A DNA stretch of 8,901 bases from positions 1 to 8,901 of the forward strand of contig SLHT01000263.1 of assembly GCA_007136055.1 (NCBI GenBank). Reading direction: 5' to 3'. Position numbers and translations under genes: made by a program. A model generated the notes under the pieces. That model made no database searches, was not told the origin of the DNA, and was given only the letters and a program-made list of their open reading frames with translations. This DNA is from Syntrophomonadaceae bacterium. Lineage in GTDB: Bacteria > Bacillota > Dethiobacteria > DTU022. Shown one piece after another: positions 1 to 6,703 of the stretch. Each line of letters begins with the position of its first letter. The stretch's first letter is position 1.

Positions 1-17
1 CTTTTATAATATGACAT
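1..17 (-). CDS. possible 5' end of next operon gene, perhaps purM (partial)
   Basis: Forty nt past the purF stop on the minus strand, an ATG at 17-15 opens a frame reading M-S-Y-Y-K before the window edge. PurM (AIR synthetase) proteins often begin with a short Met-...-Tyr-Lys-x-Ala-Gly-Val segment, and purM follows purF in B. subtilis, so purM is the natural guess. A competing ATG at 31-29 reads M-V-E-H-K-C-H-I-I-K and has AAGGA only 3 nt upstream, which is too close for a good ribosome binding site. The 17-31 nt available cannot decide between them. The purM assignment rests on gene order and five residues only. Confidence 0.3.
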
Positions 18-56
18 TTATGCTCAACCATAATTCCTTAATTCTAATGCCTTCTT

Positions 57-1451
57 TTAAGGCTCTACAGGATAATTGCAGCTAAAGCAGGCATCACAGA
101 ACACATCCTTCGGCAGCTCCAGGGAAGCTACTACTTCAGCCATGCTTAAAAATCCGATCGAGTCTGCGCCGGTCATTGCTGCAATCTCTTCGGCGTTGCG
201 TTTATAAGCGATCAGGTCATGCTTGTCAGGAGTATCTATTCCATAATAGCAGGAGCCAATCACCGGTGGCGAGCTGATTCGCAGATGCACTTTTGTGGCT
301 CCCGCCCGCTTCATTATTCTGATCAGCTTTAAACTGGTTGTCCCCCGCACAATCGAGTCATCCACCAGGACTACCCGTTTGCCTTCCACAATCTTGCGGA
401 CGGCGTTAAGCTTTATATCAACACCCTCCTCGCGCATCTTCTGCGTCGGTTTAATGAAGGTGCGTCCGATATAACGGTTTTTAACCAGCGCCATTTCGTA
501 AGGCAGTTCCGCTTCTTCGGCAAAACCTGAAGCGGCAGCAATGCTTGAATCGGGTACGCCTGAAACAATATCGGCCTCTACGGGATGCTCACGGGCCAGC
601 CGCCTGCCCAGCTCCCTACGCACGAGGTGAACGTTCCGTCCCTGCAGGTTACTGTCGGGACGGGCAAAATAAATATACTCGAAAACACACAGGTTTGTGC
701 TCGGGTTATCAATAATTTGACGGCTGTGCAGACCTTCTTCATCAAGCACAACCATTTCTCCGGGCTCCAAATCCCTTATAAATGTGGCGCCAATTGTATC
801 AAAAGCACAGGTTTCAGAAGCCAGAAAGTAGCCTCCCCCCTCCAATGCGGCTAACGAAAGGGGCCTGAAACCGAAGCCATCGCGCAGACCGATCACCTTG
901 CGCCCATCAGTGACCACGAAGGCAAAAGCTCCTTTAAGCCGAGGCATAACTTCAACCAAAGCTTCTTCAAGACTTTCACTGCCCTGGCGGGCCACCATAT
1001 GGGCCAAAAGCTCGCTGTCGGTATCAGTCTGGAATATAGCCCCCTGGCACTCCAATTCCTCGCGCAGTTCTAAGGCGTTGAGCAGTTTGCCATTGTGCGC
1101 AACAGCCAGTTCACCGTGACGATAGCGCAATTTAAGGGGTTGGGTATTTTCAGGATCCCGGCCTTCCAGGCCGTACGGGTAGCGGACATGCCCGACCGCC
1201 AGTTTGCAGACAATCCCTTTTAAGTCAGCGCTGTCGGGAAAAACGTCAGAAACCAGGCCCAGGCCTCTTTTAATCCAGAGTTTCCGACCTTCACCGGGCC
1301 CGGCCGTGATACCCGCGCTTTCCTGACCGCGATGCTGCAGGGCATAGAGGGCAAAGCAAGTTAAAAAAGCCATAGGTTGATCATCGGCAAAACCGCCGCA
1401 GACACCGCAGGCCTCGCGCAGTTTTCCTGCAAAAGCTACTCCATAATGCAT
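57..1451 (-). CDS. purF: amidophosphoribosyltransferase PurF, Fe-S type with propeptide
   Basis: This is the first committed enzyme of purine synthesis: PRPP + glutamine + water give 5-phosphoribosylamine, glutamate and PPi, in the cytoplasm. The 464 residues have an N-terminal Ntn-type glutaminase domain (Cys15 as nucleophile, QHRGQESAGI 39-48, Arg90-Tyr91, HNG 119-121, Asp145) and a C-terminal phosphoribosyltransferase domain with the PRPP loop VVLVDDSIVRGTTS at 360-373. Cys15 implies removal of a 14-residue propeptide (11 in B. subtilis). Cys255, Cys401 and the C-terminal CxxCxxC at 452-458 match the [4Fe-4S] ligands of the B. subtilis enzyme, so an oxygen-labile cluster is expected. The ATG overlaps the end of purL by 16 nt and has GGGGAGG 7 nt upstream, which fixes the start. 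Oddities are Cys18 beside the nucleophile and a divergent glutamine loop (YPYGLEGRDPENTQP, 91-105). Purine nucleotide feedback inhibition is expected from the family but is not visible here. Confidence 0.97.
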   Translation of the reverse strand: MHYGVAFAGKLREACGVCGGFADDQPMAFLTCFALYALQHRGQESAGITAGPGEGRKLWIKRGLGLVSDVFPDSADLKGIVCKLAVGHVRYPYGLEGRDPENTQPLKLRYRHGELAVAHNGKLLNALELREELECQGAIFQTDTDSELLAHMVARQGSESLEEALVEVMPRLKGAFAFVVTDGRKVIGLRDGFGFRPLSLAALEGGGYFLASETCAFDTIGATFIRDLEPGEMVVLDEEGLHSRQIIDNPSTNLCVFEYIYFARPDSNLQGRNVHLVRRELGRRLAREHPVEADIVSGVPDSSIAAASGFAEEAELPYEMALVKNRYIGRTFIKPTQKMREEGVDIKLNAVRKIVEGKRVVLVDDSIVRGTTSLKLIRIMKRAGATKVHLRISSPPVIGSCYYGIDTPDKHDLIAYKRNAEEIAAMTGADSIGFLSMAEVVASLELPKDVFCDACFSCNYPVEP

Positions 1452-3637
1452 GAGAAAACCTCCCCGTAGGCCTTCTTCAAGACCGACAGCTTCAATTTCA
1501 TTATTATATCACCGCCGTGAGAGATGATCAAAGCGCTACCTTTTACAACGCCAATTTCGTAAAAGTCAACTTTTGCCCGGTTAGCCAGCTGATCAAAACG
1601 TTCCATTTTATTTCGGTCAAGCGATACCAGTACCCGTGATGGTCCTTCCCCAAAAAGATCAAGGAGAGGATTAGCGCCATGAGGAAGATTCACTTCAGCG
1701 CCCAAATCTCCGCTTAGGCAGCTCTCTGCAAGGGCTACAGCTAAACCGCCGTCAGAAAGATCATGCGCCGAAGAAATGATTCCTTCATTAATCAGAGAAC
1801 GTAGTAAAGCCTGTAAATTTTTTTCCACTTCCAGGTCAAGATCCGCAAGGCTTCCTGCTACCTGTCCGCAGCAGGTTTTTAAATACTGGCTGCCTCCTAA
1901 AGATATTTCCTGCGGGCCGAGCAACAGGAGCAAATCTTCTTTCCTGCGCAGCCCCATGCCGCAGTGTTTATTCGGATCCTCAAGGAGTCCGACCGCCCCG
2001 ACCACGGGCGTGGGGTAGATAGCCTCCCCTTCCACCTCGTTGTAGAAGCTAACATTACCACCGACTACGGGCACGTCAAGGGCATAACAGGCCGCCGCCA
2101 TCCCTTCTACCACCCGCCTGAACTGCCAGTATATTTCGGGCTTCTCCGGATTTCCAAAATTAAGGCAATCAGTAATCCCAATCGGCTCGGCGCCCGTGCA
2201 GCTTAAGTTTCTGGTCGCCTCGGCTACCGCCATCATTCCGCCTCTGTAGGGATCAAGGTAAGTATGCCGCCCGTTGCCATCTGTACACATAGCGAGAGCT
2301 TTACCTGTTTCGCGCAGCCTGATTACGGCAGCATCTCCACCGGGCCCCTGCAGCGTACTGGTGCGCACCATGTAATCGTAGCGGCGCCAAACCCACTCTT
2401 TCGATGCAACATCAGGCGCCGAAAGCAATTCTAAAAGGATCTCGTCATAGTTTTCAGGAGCGGTCAGGTTAAGCGGATCAAAATCTGCCAAAAGCCTGTA
2501 ATAGTCTGGTTCCACGCTCTCCGGGTTATAGACAGGCGCTCCCCCGGCCACACTTGCAGCAGGAACTTCGGCTACTATTTTCCCCTGGTGGCGGGCAACT
2601 ATTCTCCCATCTGCAGTAACTTTCCCTAATACAGCCAGCTGCAGTTCCCAGCGCTGAAATACCTGCTCTACCGCTTCCAGGTTTTCTGGTTCGATAATCA
2701 GAAGCATCCTCTCCTGCGACTCGGAAGTCAATATTTCAAAAGGATGCATCCCTTCTTCCCGCAGCGGAACCCTTTCCAGTTCAATCTCAATACCCGTGCC
2801 TGCACGGGAAGCAGTCTCGGTCAGGGCACAGGTAAGCCCGGCCCCGCCTAAATCCTGGACACCGCTGACCAGTTTCTTTTCTATGACCTCTAACGTGGCA
2901 TCCATCAACAGTTTGCCCATAAAGGGATCGCCGACCTGCACCGCGGGACGTTTCTCTTCAGACTCCTCCGAAAGTTCTTCTGAAGCAAAGGTAACCCCGT
3001 GAATACCGTCGCGGCCTGTGCGTGCCCCGACCAGCACGACCAGGTTGCCCACACCGCAAGCTTTGCCCAGCACCAGGCGTTCTGAGGGCATAACACCCAC
3101 GCACATGGCATTAACCAGCGGGTTGCCCCCGTAGCAGGGCTCAAAATATATTTCCCCGCCTACAGTAGGAATGCCGACACAGTTACCGTAACCGCCGATA
3201 CCAGCGACCACTCCATCAAAAAGATAACGCCCACGGGCGCTGTCCAAATTACCAAAACGCAGCGAATTCAGGAAAGCGACGGGCTGAGCCCCCATGGTAA
3301 AAATGTCACGCAAAATTCCGCCAATCCCGGTTGCTGCTCCCTGGTATGGCTCAACAGCTGATGGGTGATTATGGCTTTCAATCTTGAATACAGCAGCCCA
3401 GCCGTCGCCGATATCGACTACCCCGGCATTTTCACCCGGACCCTGGATCACGCGTTTTCCCGTGGTCGGAAATAATTCCAGGGAGGAAAGTGAATGTTTA
3501 TAACTGCAGTGCTCAGACCACATCACGCTGTACATATTTATCTCTATCTCGTTCGGTTCACGGCCGATCTGTTCGACAATCATTTCATATTCCCGGTCGG
3601 TCAGGCCAAGCTCTCTCCAAATCTTCTGCTCGGCCAT
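1436..3637 (-). CDS. purL: phosphoribosylformylglycinamidine synthase, large subunit (small-type PurL)
   Basis: This is the ATP-dependent synthetase subunit of FGAM synthetase, converting FGAR to FGAM with ammonia supplied by PurQ and docked through PurS. At 733 residues it is the short Firmicute/archaeal form (B. subtilis about 740), not the roughly 1,300-residue fused enterobacterial form. It has two AIRS-like halves. The first carries WSEHCSYKHS (40-49), GPGENAG (66-72) and the nucleotide/substrate segment ESHNHPSAVEPYQG (87-100) preceded by Lys85. Further on are VQDLGGAGL (260-268), TSESQERM (304-311), GPGGDAA (431-437), VPVVGGNVSFYNE (522-534) and SAHDLSDGGLAVALAE (623-638). The ATG directly follows the purQ stop (TAAATG, no gap), with GGGAGGTGG inside the purQ 3' end as ribosome binding site. 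Its own last 16 nt overlap purF. All family motifs I checked are intact. Confidence 0.97.
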   Translation of the reverse strand: MAEQKIWRELGLTDREYEMIVEQIGREPNEIEINMYSVMWSEHCSYKHSLSSLELFPTTGKRVIQGPGENAGVVDIGDGWAAVFKIESHNHPSAVEPYQGAATGIGGILRDIFTMGAQPVAFLNSLRFGNLDSARGRYLFDGVVAGIGGYGNCVGIPTVGGEIYFEPCYGGNPLVNAMCVGVMPSERLVLGKACGVGNLVVLVGARTGRDGIHGVTFASEELSEESEEKRPAVQVGDPFMGKLLMDATLEVIEKKLVSGVQDLGGAGLTCALTETASRAGTGIEIELERVPLREEGMHPFEILTSESQERMLLIIEPENLEAVEQVFQRWELQLAVLGKVTADGRIVARHQGKIVAEVPAASVAGGAPVYNPESVEPDYYRLLADFDPLNLTAPENYDEILLELLSAPDVASKEWVWRRYDYMVRTSTLQGPGGDAAVIRLRETGKALAMCTDGNGRHTYLDPYRGGMMAVAEATRNLSCTGAEPIGITDCLNFGNPEKPEIYWQFRRVVEGMAAACYALDVPVVGGNVSFYNEVEGEAIYPTPVVGAVGLLEDPNKHCGMGLRRKEDLLLLLGPQEISLGGSQYLKTCCGQVAGSLADLDLEVEKNLQALLRSLINEGIISSAHDLSDGGLAVALAESCLSGDLGAEVNLPHGANPLLDLFGEGPSRVLVSLDRNKMERFDQLANRAKVDFYEIGVVKGSALIISHGGDIIMKLKLSVLKKAYGEVFSCIME

Positions 3638-4342
3638 TTATACCACCTCCCGTGATTGCAAGTAATTGATGATCGACTTGAATATGATCAGGCCGTGTTT
3701 TGAGCCTAGAATCTTTTCGCCGGCCCTTTCAGGGTGAGGCATAATACCTACCACATTGCCTTTCCTGTTACAAACCCCGGCAATGTTATCTATCGAACCG
3801 TTCGGGTTGGCCGCTGAAGTTACATTGCCTTCCCGGTCAGTGTAACGAAAAACAATCTGGTTGTTTTTTTCCATTACATACAACATCTCCGGTGGAGCGT
3901 AATAGTTACCGTCGCCGTGCGCCACCGGCATCTCTAAAACTTTTCCCAGGGATGCAGAGCGGGTAAAGGGCAAACTGTTATTTTCAACCCGCACAAATAC
4001 CTGCTCACAGCGGAATTGGAGATGATCATTGCGGTAAAGGGCTCCGGGCAGCAAACCGGCTTCGGTTAAAACCTGGAATCCATTGCAAATTCCCAGCACC
4101 GCCCCGCCCCGATCAGCAAAATCAGCCACGGCTTTCATCACCGGGCTGAAACGGGCAATCGCCCCCGAACGGAGATAATCACCGTATGTAAAACCACCGG
4201 GCAAAATAATCACATCACAATGCCCGATACTAGCTTCATTGTAATAAATATATTCTACCGGCTGCCTGAGAACATCGCGCACCAGGTAGTAAGCATCGAG
4301 GTCACAGTTCGAACCCGGAAATACAATTACTCCAAATCTCAT
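3638..4342 (-). CDS. purQ: phosphoribosylformylglycinamidine synthase, glutaminase subunit PurQ
   Basis: This is a class I (triad) glutamine amidotransferase that hydrolyses glutamine and passes ammonia to PurL. The 234-residue length is normal for stand-alone PurQ (about 225-235). Visible features are the N-terminal VIVFPGSNCD (5-14), the oxyanion-strand segment LPGGFTYGDYLRSGAIA (47-63), the nucleophile elbow GICNGFQ with Cys86 (84-90), AHGDGNYYAP (141-150), and the catalytic His203/Glu205 in MPHPER (201-206). The ATG shares four bases with the purS stop (ATGA) and has AGGAGG 8 nt upstream inside purS. The stop abuts the purL ATG. This linkage of S, Q and L fits co-translation of a stoichiometric complex. 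Confidence 0.97.
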   Translation of the reverse strand: MRFGVIVFPGSNCDLDAYYLVRDVLRQPVEYIYYNEASIGHCDVIILPGGFTYGDYLRSGAIARFSPVMKAVADFADRGGAVLGICNGFQVLTEAGLLPGALYRNDHLQFRCEQVFVRVENNSLPFTRSASLGKVLEMPVAHGDGNYYAPPEMLYVMEKNNQIVFRYTDREGNVTSAANPNGSIDNIAGVCNRKGNVVGIMPHPERAGEKILGSKHGLIIFKSIINYLQSREVV

Positions 4343-4596
4343 AGCCCGGCCTCCTGTAAAGTATAGCTGTAATCTTCGATAACCGGGTTGCTGAGCAGGC
4401 GCCGTGACATCTCTTCTACCCGGGAGGCAGCCTCTTTACGTCCGGACGCTTCCAGTGTTAATTCAATGTATTTGCCGACCCTGACCTGGTCGACCTCTTC
4501 ATAGCCGAGCGCTTTTAAGGAATTCTTTACCGCAATTCCCTGCGGATCGAGAACCGCTCTTTTTAAAGTAATCTCAACTTTAGCTTTCCACTGCAG
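4339..4596 (-). CDS. purS: phosphoribosylformylglycinamidine synthase subunit PurS, probable CTG start
   Basis: This is the small structural subunit that bridges PurL and PurQ in the Firmicute/archaeal FGAM synthetase. From the proposed start it is 85 residues (B. subtilis PurS 84). It carries the family core KVEITLKRAVLDPQG (6-20), then GYEEVDQVRVGKYIELTLE (31-49) and the C-terminal NPVIEDYSY (70-78). No ATG, GTG or TTG lies in frame near the start of the conserved region. The only codon with a good ribosome binding site is CTG at 4596-4594, with AAGGAGG 8 nt upstream, so I call CTG. The nearest in-frame conventional starts are GTG at 4632, TTG at 4647/4644 and ATG at 4683. They would add 12-29 residues unlike any PurS I know and lack a clear binding site. 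The gene overlaps purC by 17 nt and purQ by 4 nt. Identity is firm; the start is likely but unproven. Confidence 0.93.
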   Translation of the reverse strand: MQWKAKVEITLKRAVLDPQGIAVKNSLKALGYEEVDQVRVGKYIELTLEASGRKEAASRVEEMSRRLLSNPVIEDYSYTLQEAGL

Positions 4597-5308
4597 GGCT
4601 TTCGCCTCCTTCCAGGCGGCGTAATACTTCACGGTAAGCTTCAACAACTCCGCCCATATCCCGGCGGAAGCGATCTTTATCAAGCTTTTCCCGGCTTTTG
4701 CTGTCCCAGAATCGACAGGTATCAGGAGATATTTCGTCCCCCAGCAATATTTTACCTTTATGACGTCCGAACTCCAATTTAAAATCGACTAAGATGATCC
4801 CCTTTGCTTTTAAATATGGCACCAAAATCTCGTTTACTCTTAGAGCCTTCTTCTCTATTTCAGCCATTTCTTCCGGGGCAGCCAATTCCATGGCATAAAT
4901 ATGGTAGTGATTGATCATCGGATCATGAAGTTCATCATCTTTTAAGGAAAACTCGAGCACGGTCTCCTTCATTACCGTCCCTTCGGGAATGCCAAGACGC
5001 TTGGAAAGGCTGCCGGCGGCTATATTGCGGACGATCACTTCAACAGGAATTATTTCGAGAGCCTTGACCAGCATTTCCCGCTCGCTGAGCATCTCCCGGT
5101 AGTGGGTTTCCACCCCGTTTTTTTCCAATAGTTCAAAAAATATAGCCGACAGGCGGTTATTTAATATCCCCTTATCGGCCAGTTTATCTTTTTTGACCCC
5201 GTCAAAAGCGGTAGCGTCATCTTTAAATTCCACCAGGAACAGTGAAGGGTCGTCTGTGTGAAATATTTTTTTCGCCTTTCCTTCGTACAAAAAATCGCCT
5301 TTTTCCAT
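4580..5308 (-). CDS. purC: SAICAR synthetase PurC
   Basis: This is phosphoribosylaminoimidazole-succinocarboxamide synthase: CAIR + aspartate + ATP give SAICAR, ADP and phosphate, in the cytoplasm. From the chosen start it has 242 residues, close to the usual 235-245. Motifs in order are the ATP-binding FLYEGKAKKIF (6-16), DATAFDG (31-37), VEVIVRNIAAGSLSKRLGIPEG (89-110, split here as VEVIVRNIAAG and SLSKRLGIPEG), LVDFKLEFG (173-181) and DEISPDTCRFWD (191-202). An ATG 15 nt upstream (5323) is in frame but has no ribosome binding site. Its own codons 2-4 form the GGGGGAGG that sits 5 nt before the ATG at 5308, so 5308 is preferred. The gene follows purB after 90 nt, the largest gap inside the pur block, and its last 17 nt overlap purS. 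Confidence 0.96.
   Translation of the reverse strand: MEKGDFLYEGKAKKIFHTDDPSLFLVEFKDDATAFDGVKKDKLADKGILNNRLSAIFFELLEKNGVETHYREMLSEREMLVKALEIIPVEVIVRNIAAGSLSKRLGIPEGTVMKETVLEFSLKDDELHDPMINHYHIYAMELAAPEEMAEIEKKALRVNEILVPYLKAKGIILVDFKLEFGRHKGKILLGDEISPDTCRFWDSKSREKLDKDRFRRDMGGVVEAYREVLRRLEGGESPAVES
4605..4611 (-). promoter_or_regulatory. ribosome binding site deciding the purS CTG start
   Basis: AAGGAGG on the minus strand lies inside the 3' end of purC, 8 nt before CTG at 4596. It is the only strong Shine-Dalgarno sequence near the start of the PurS conserved core. The spacer reads CGAAAGCC, so GGC-GAAA-GCC could form a 3-bp stem with a GNRA-type loop that takes up the last two G residues of the site. 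Whether that weak stem forms is inference. Confidence 0.75.
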
Positions 5309-5313
5309 TATTG

Positions 5314-5321
5314 CCTCCCCC
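5314..5321 (-). promoter_or_regulatory. ribosome binding site deciding the purC start
   Basis: GGGGGAGG on the minus strand, 5 nt before ATG at 5308. It overlaps codons 2-4 of the alternative upstream ATG at 5323, which has only GGGACAAAAGTTCGAAT before it. This argues that translation begins at 5308 and that the 5323 ATG is not used. Confidence 0.75.
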
Positions 5322-5334
5322 ATATTCGAACTTT
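5322..5334 (+). promoter_or_regulatory. PurBox-like sequence in the purB-purC gap (candidate)
   Basis: ATATTCGAACTTT matches 12 of 13 positions of the Firmicute PurR box AWWWCCGAACWWT, as I recall that consensus, with T in place of the first core C. It lies 14 nt upstream of the purC ATG. B. subtilis PurR sites are normally two inverted boxes about 16-17 nt apart. The nearest partial partner here (TTCG at 5365-5368) is about 34 nt away, so the match may be chance in AT-rich spacer. Confidence 0.25.
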
Positions 5335-5398
5335 TGTCCCACTTTCATATTTTAAGTTTATTTATTCGATAACATCTTACGCACACAGTCTCTCTTAC

Positions 5399-6703
5399 TT
5401 ACTCCAGCTTATACAACCCCAGCCGGTTGTAAATGTAGTCAACCCGCTGCAGGTAATAGGCAGGGTCGAAGCAATCATTAAGCTTCTCTTCGCCCAGGCG
5501 CTCTTTTACTTCAGTTTGTTCGGCCAGGATCGTTTTAAATGAACGACCGCTTTCCCAGGAATCCATAGCGCAGTGCTGAACAAGGTCGTAAGCTTCTTCG
5601 CGGGACAGGCCTCCTTCAATTAGCTCCAGCAAAACACGCTGCGAGTATATTAAACCACCCGTTAATTCAAGGTTCCGGGCCTGCTGCTCTGGATATATTT
5701 TTAGCTCACTGATTACCCTGATCATCTCCTCTAAGATGTGGTCGCAAACAATGGTGCTGTCAGGCAGAATGACCCGTTCTACAGAGGAATGGGAAATATC
5801 CCGTTCATGCCAGAGGGCCACATTTTCTAAAGCTGTTCCGGCATAGCCTCGCAGCAGGCGGGCCAGGCCGCAGACCTTTTCACAGGTCACAGGATTGCGC
5901 TTATGAGGCATGGCCGAAGATCCTTTCTGCCCGCTGTAAAATGGTTCTTCCAGTTCCCTGATTTCAGTGCGCTGCAGGTTGCGGACTTCCAGGGCCATTT
6001 TCTCCAGCGAGGCGCCAATTAAGGCCAGCACACCAACAAATTCAGCATGGCGATCACGCTGCAATACCTGTGTTGATACCGGTGCTGGCTCTAAGCCCAG
6101 TTTTTTGCAAACATAATCTTCGATAAAAGGATCAATGTGGGCAAAGTTACCGACCGCCCCTGAAATTTTACCGACCCGGACCGTTTCGGCTGCCCTCTCC
6201 AACCGTTCACGATCGCGCCTTATTTCACCAAGCCAGAGCGCAAACTTCAAACCCAGGCTGGTCGCCTCTGCATGTACTCCGTGGGTTCTGCCTACTGCTG
6301 GCGTCTTTTTATGCTCCAGTGCCTGATCCTTTAAAACACTTTCCAGTTTCGACAGGCCTTCCTTGATCAGGGCAGCCGCCTCTCCGAGCAGAACTGAAAG
6401 GGCCGTATCGACAATATCGTATGAAGTAAGCCCGTAATGAAAATAGCGGCTCTCCTCGCCAAGTGATTCTGCCACGGCGCGGGTAAAAGCCACTACATCG
6501 TGTCTGGTTTCTAATTCCAGTTCCTCGATTCGCTGCAAATCAAAAGAAGCATTTTCAGCAATCAGGCGGGCAGCTTCTATGGGAATCGCCCCCATTTCCG
6601 CCCAGGCGCGGGCAGCCAGGATTTCCACCTTTAAATATTTACGGTAGCGGTTTTCAAGGCTCCAAATTCTCCCCATTTCAGGACGGGTATAGCGCTCAAT
6701 CAA
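5399..6703 (-). CDS. purB: adenylosuccinate lyase PurB, TTG start
   Basis: This fumarase/aspartase-superfamily lyase acts twice: SAICAR to AICAR + fumarate, and adenylosuccinate to AMP + fumarate. The 434 residues match the B. subtilis type (about 431) in length and collinear motifs. These are RYTRPEM at the N terminus (4-10), TRHDVVAFTR with catalytic-region His68 (66-75), HYGLTSYDIVDTA (89-101), GRTHGVHAEA with His141 (138-147), QVLQRDRHAE (212-221), the superfamily signature GSSAMPHKRNP (261-271), and LWHERDISHSS further on. The start codon is TTG, sharing four bases with the purE stop (TTGA). It is supported by AGGTGATC upstream at ideal spacing and by the Met-Ile-Glu-Arg-Tyr N terminus shared with B. 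subtilis PurB. The next in-frame ATG (codon 10) would remove conserved residues. A 90-nt gap separates it from purC. Confidence 0.97.
   Translation of the reverse strand: MIERYTRPEMGRIWSLENRYRKYLKVEILAARAWAEMGAIPIEAARLIAENASFDLQRIEELELETRHDVVAFTRAVAESLGEESRYFHYGLTSYDIVDTALSVLLGEAAALIKEGLSKLESVLKDQALEHKKTPAVGRTHGVHAEATSLGLKFALWLGEIRRDRERLERAAETVRVGKISGAVGNFAHIDPFIEDYVCKKLGLEPAPVSTQVLQRDRHAEFVGVLALIGASLEKMALEVRNLQRTEIRELEEPFYSGQKGSSAMPHKRNPVTCEKVCGLARLLRGYAGTALENVALWHERDISHSSVERVILPDSTIVCDHILEEMIRVISELKIYPEQQARNLELTGGLIYSQRVLLELIEGGLSREEAYDLVQHCAMDSWESGRSFKTILAEQTEVKERLGEEKLNDCFDPAYYLQRVDYIYNRLGLYKLE

Noticed and set aside
585..854. Plus-strand open frames inside purF, and similar ones in purL, purB and the permease
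   Set aside because: They lie wholly antisense to well-conserved genes and encode no recognisable protein features.
4597..4683. N-terminal extension of PurS from ATG at 4683 (114 residues)
   Set aside because: The extra 29 residues overlap purC coding sequence, show no PurS similarity, and the ATG lacks a clear ribosome binding site. The family length fits the CTG start.
5309..5323. purC start at the ATG at 5323
   Set aside because: It has no Shine-Dalgarno upstream, and its codons 2-4 are themselves the strong GGGGGAGG serving the ATG at 5308.
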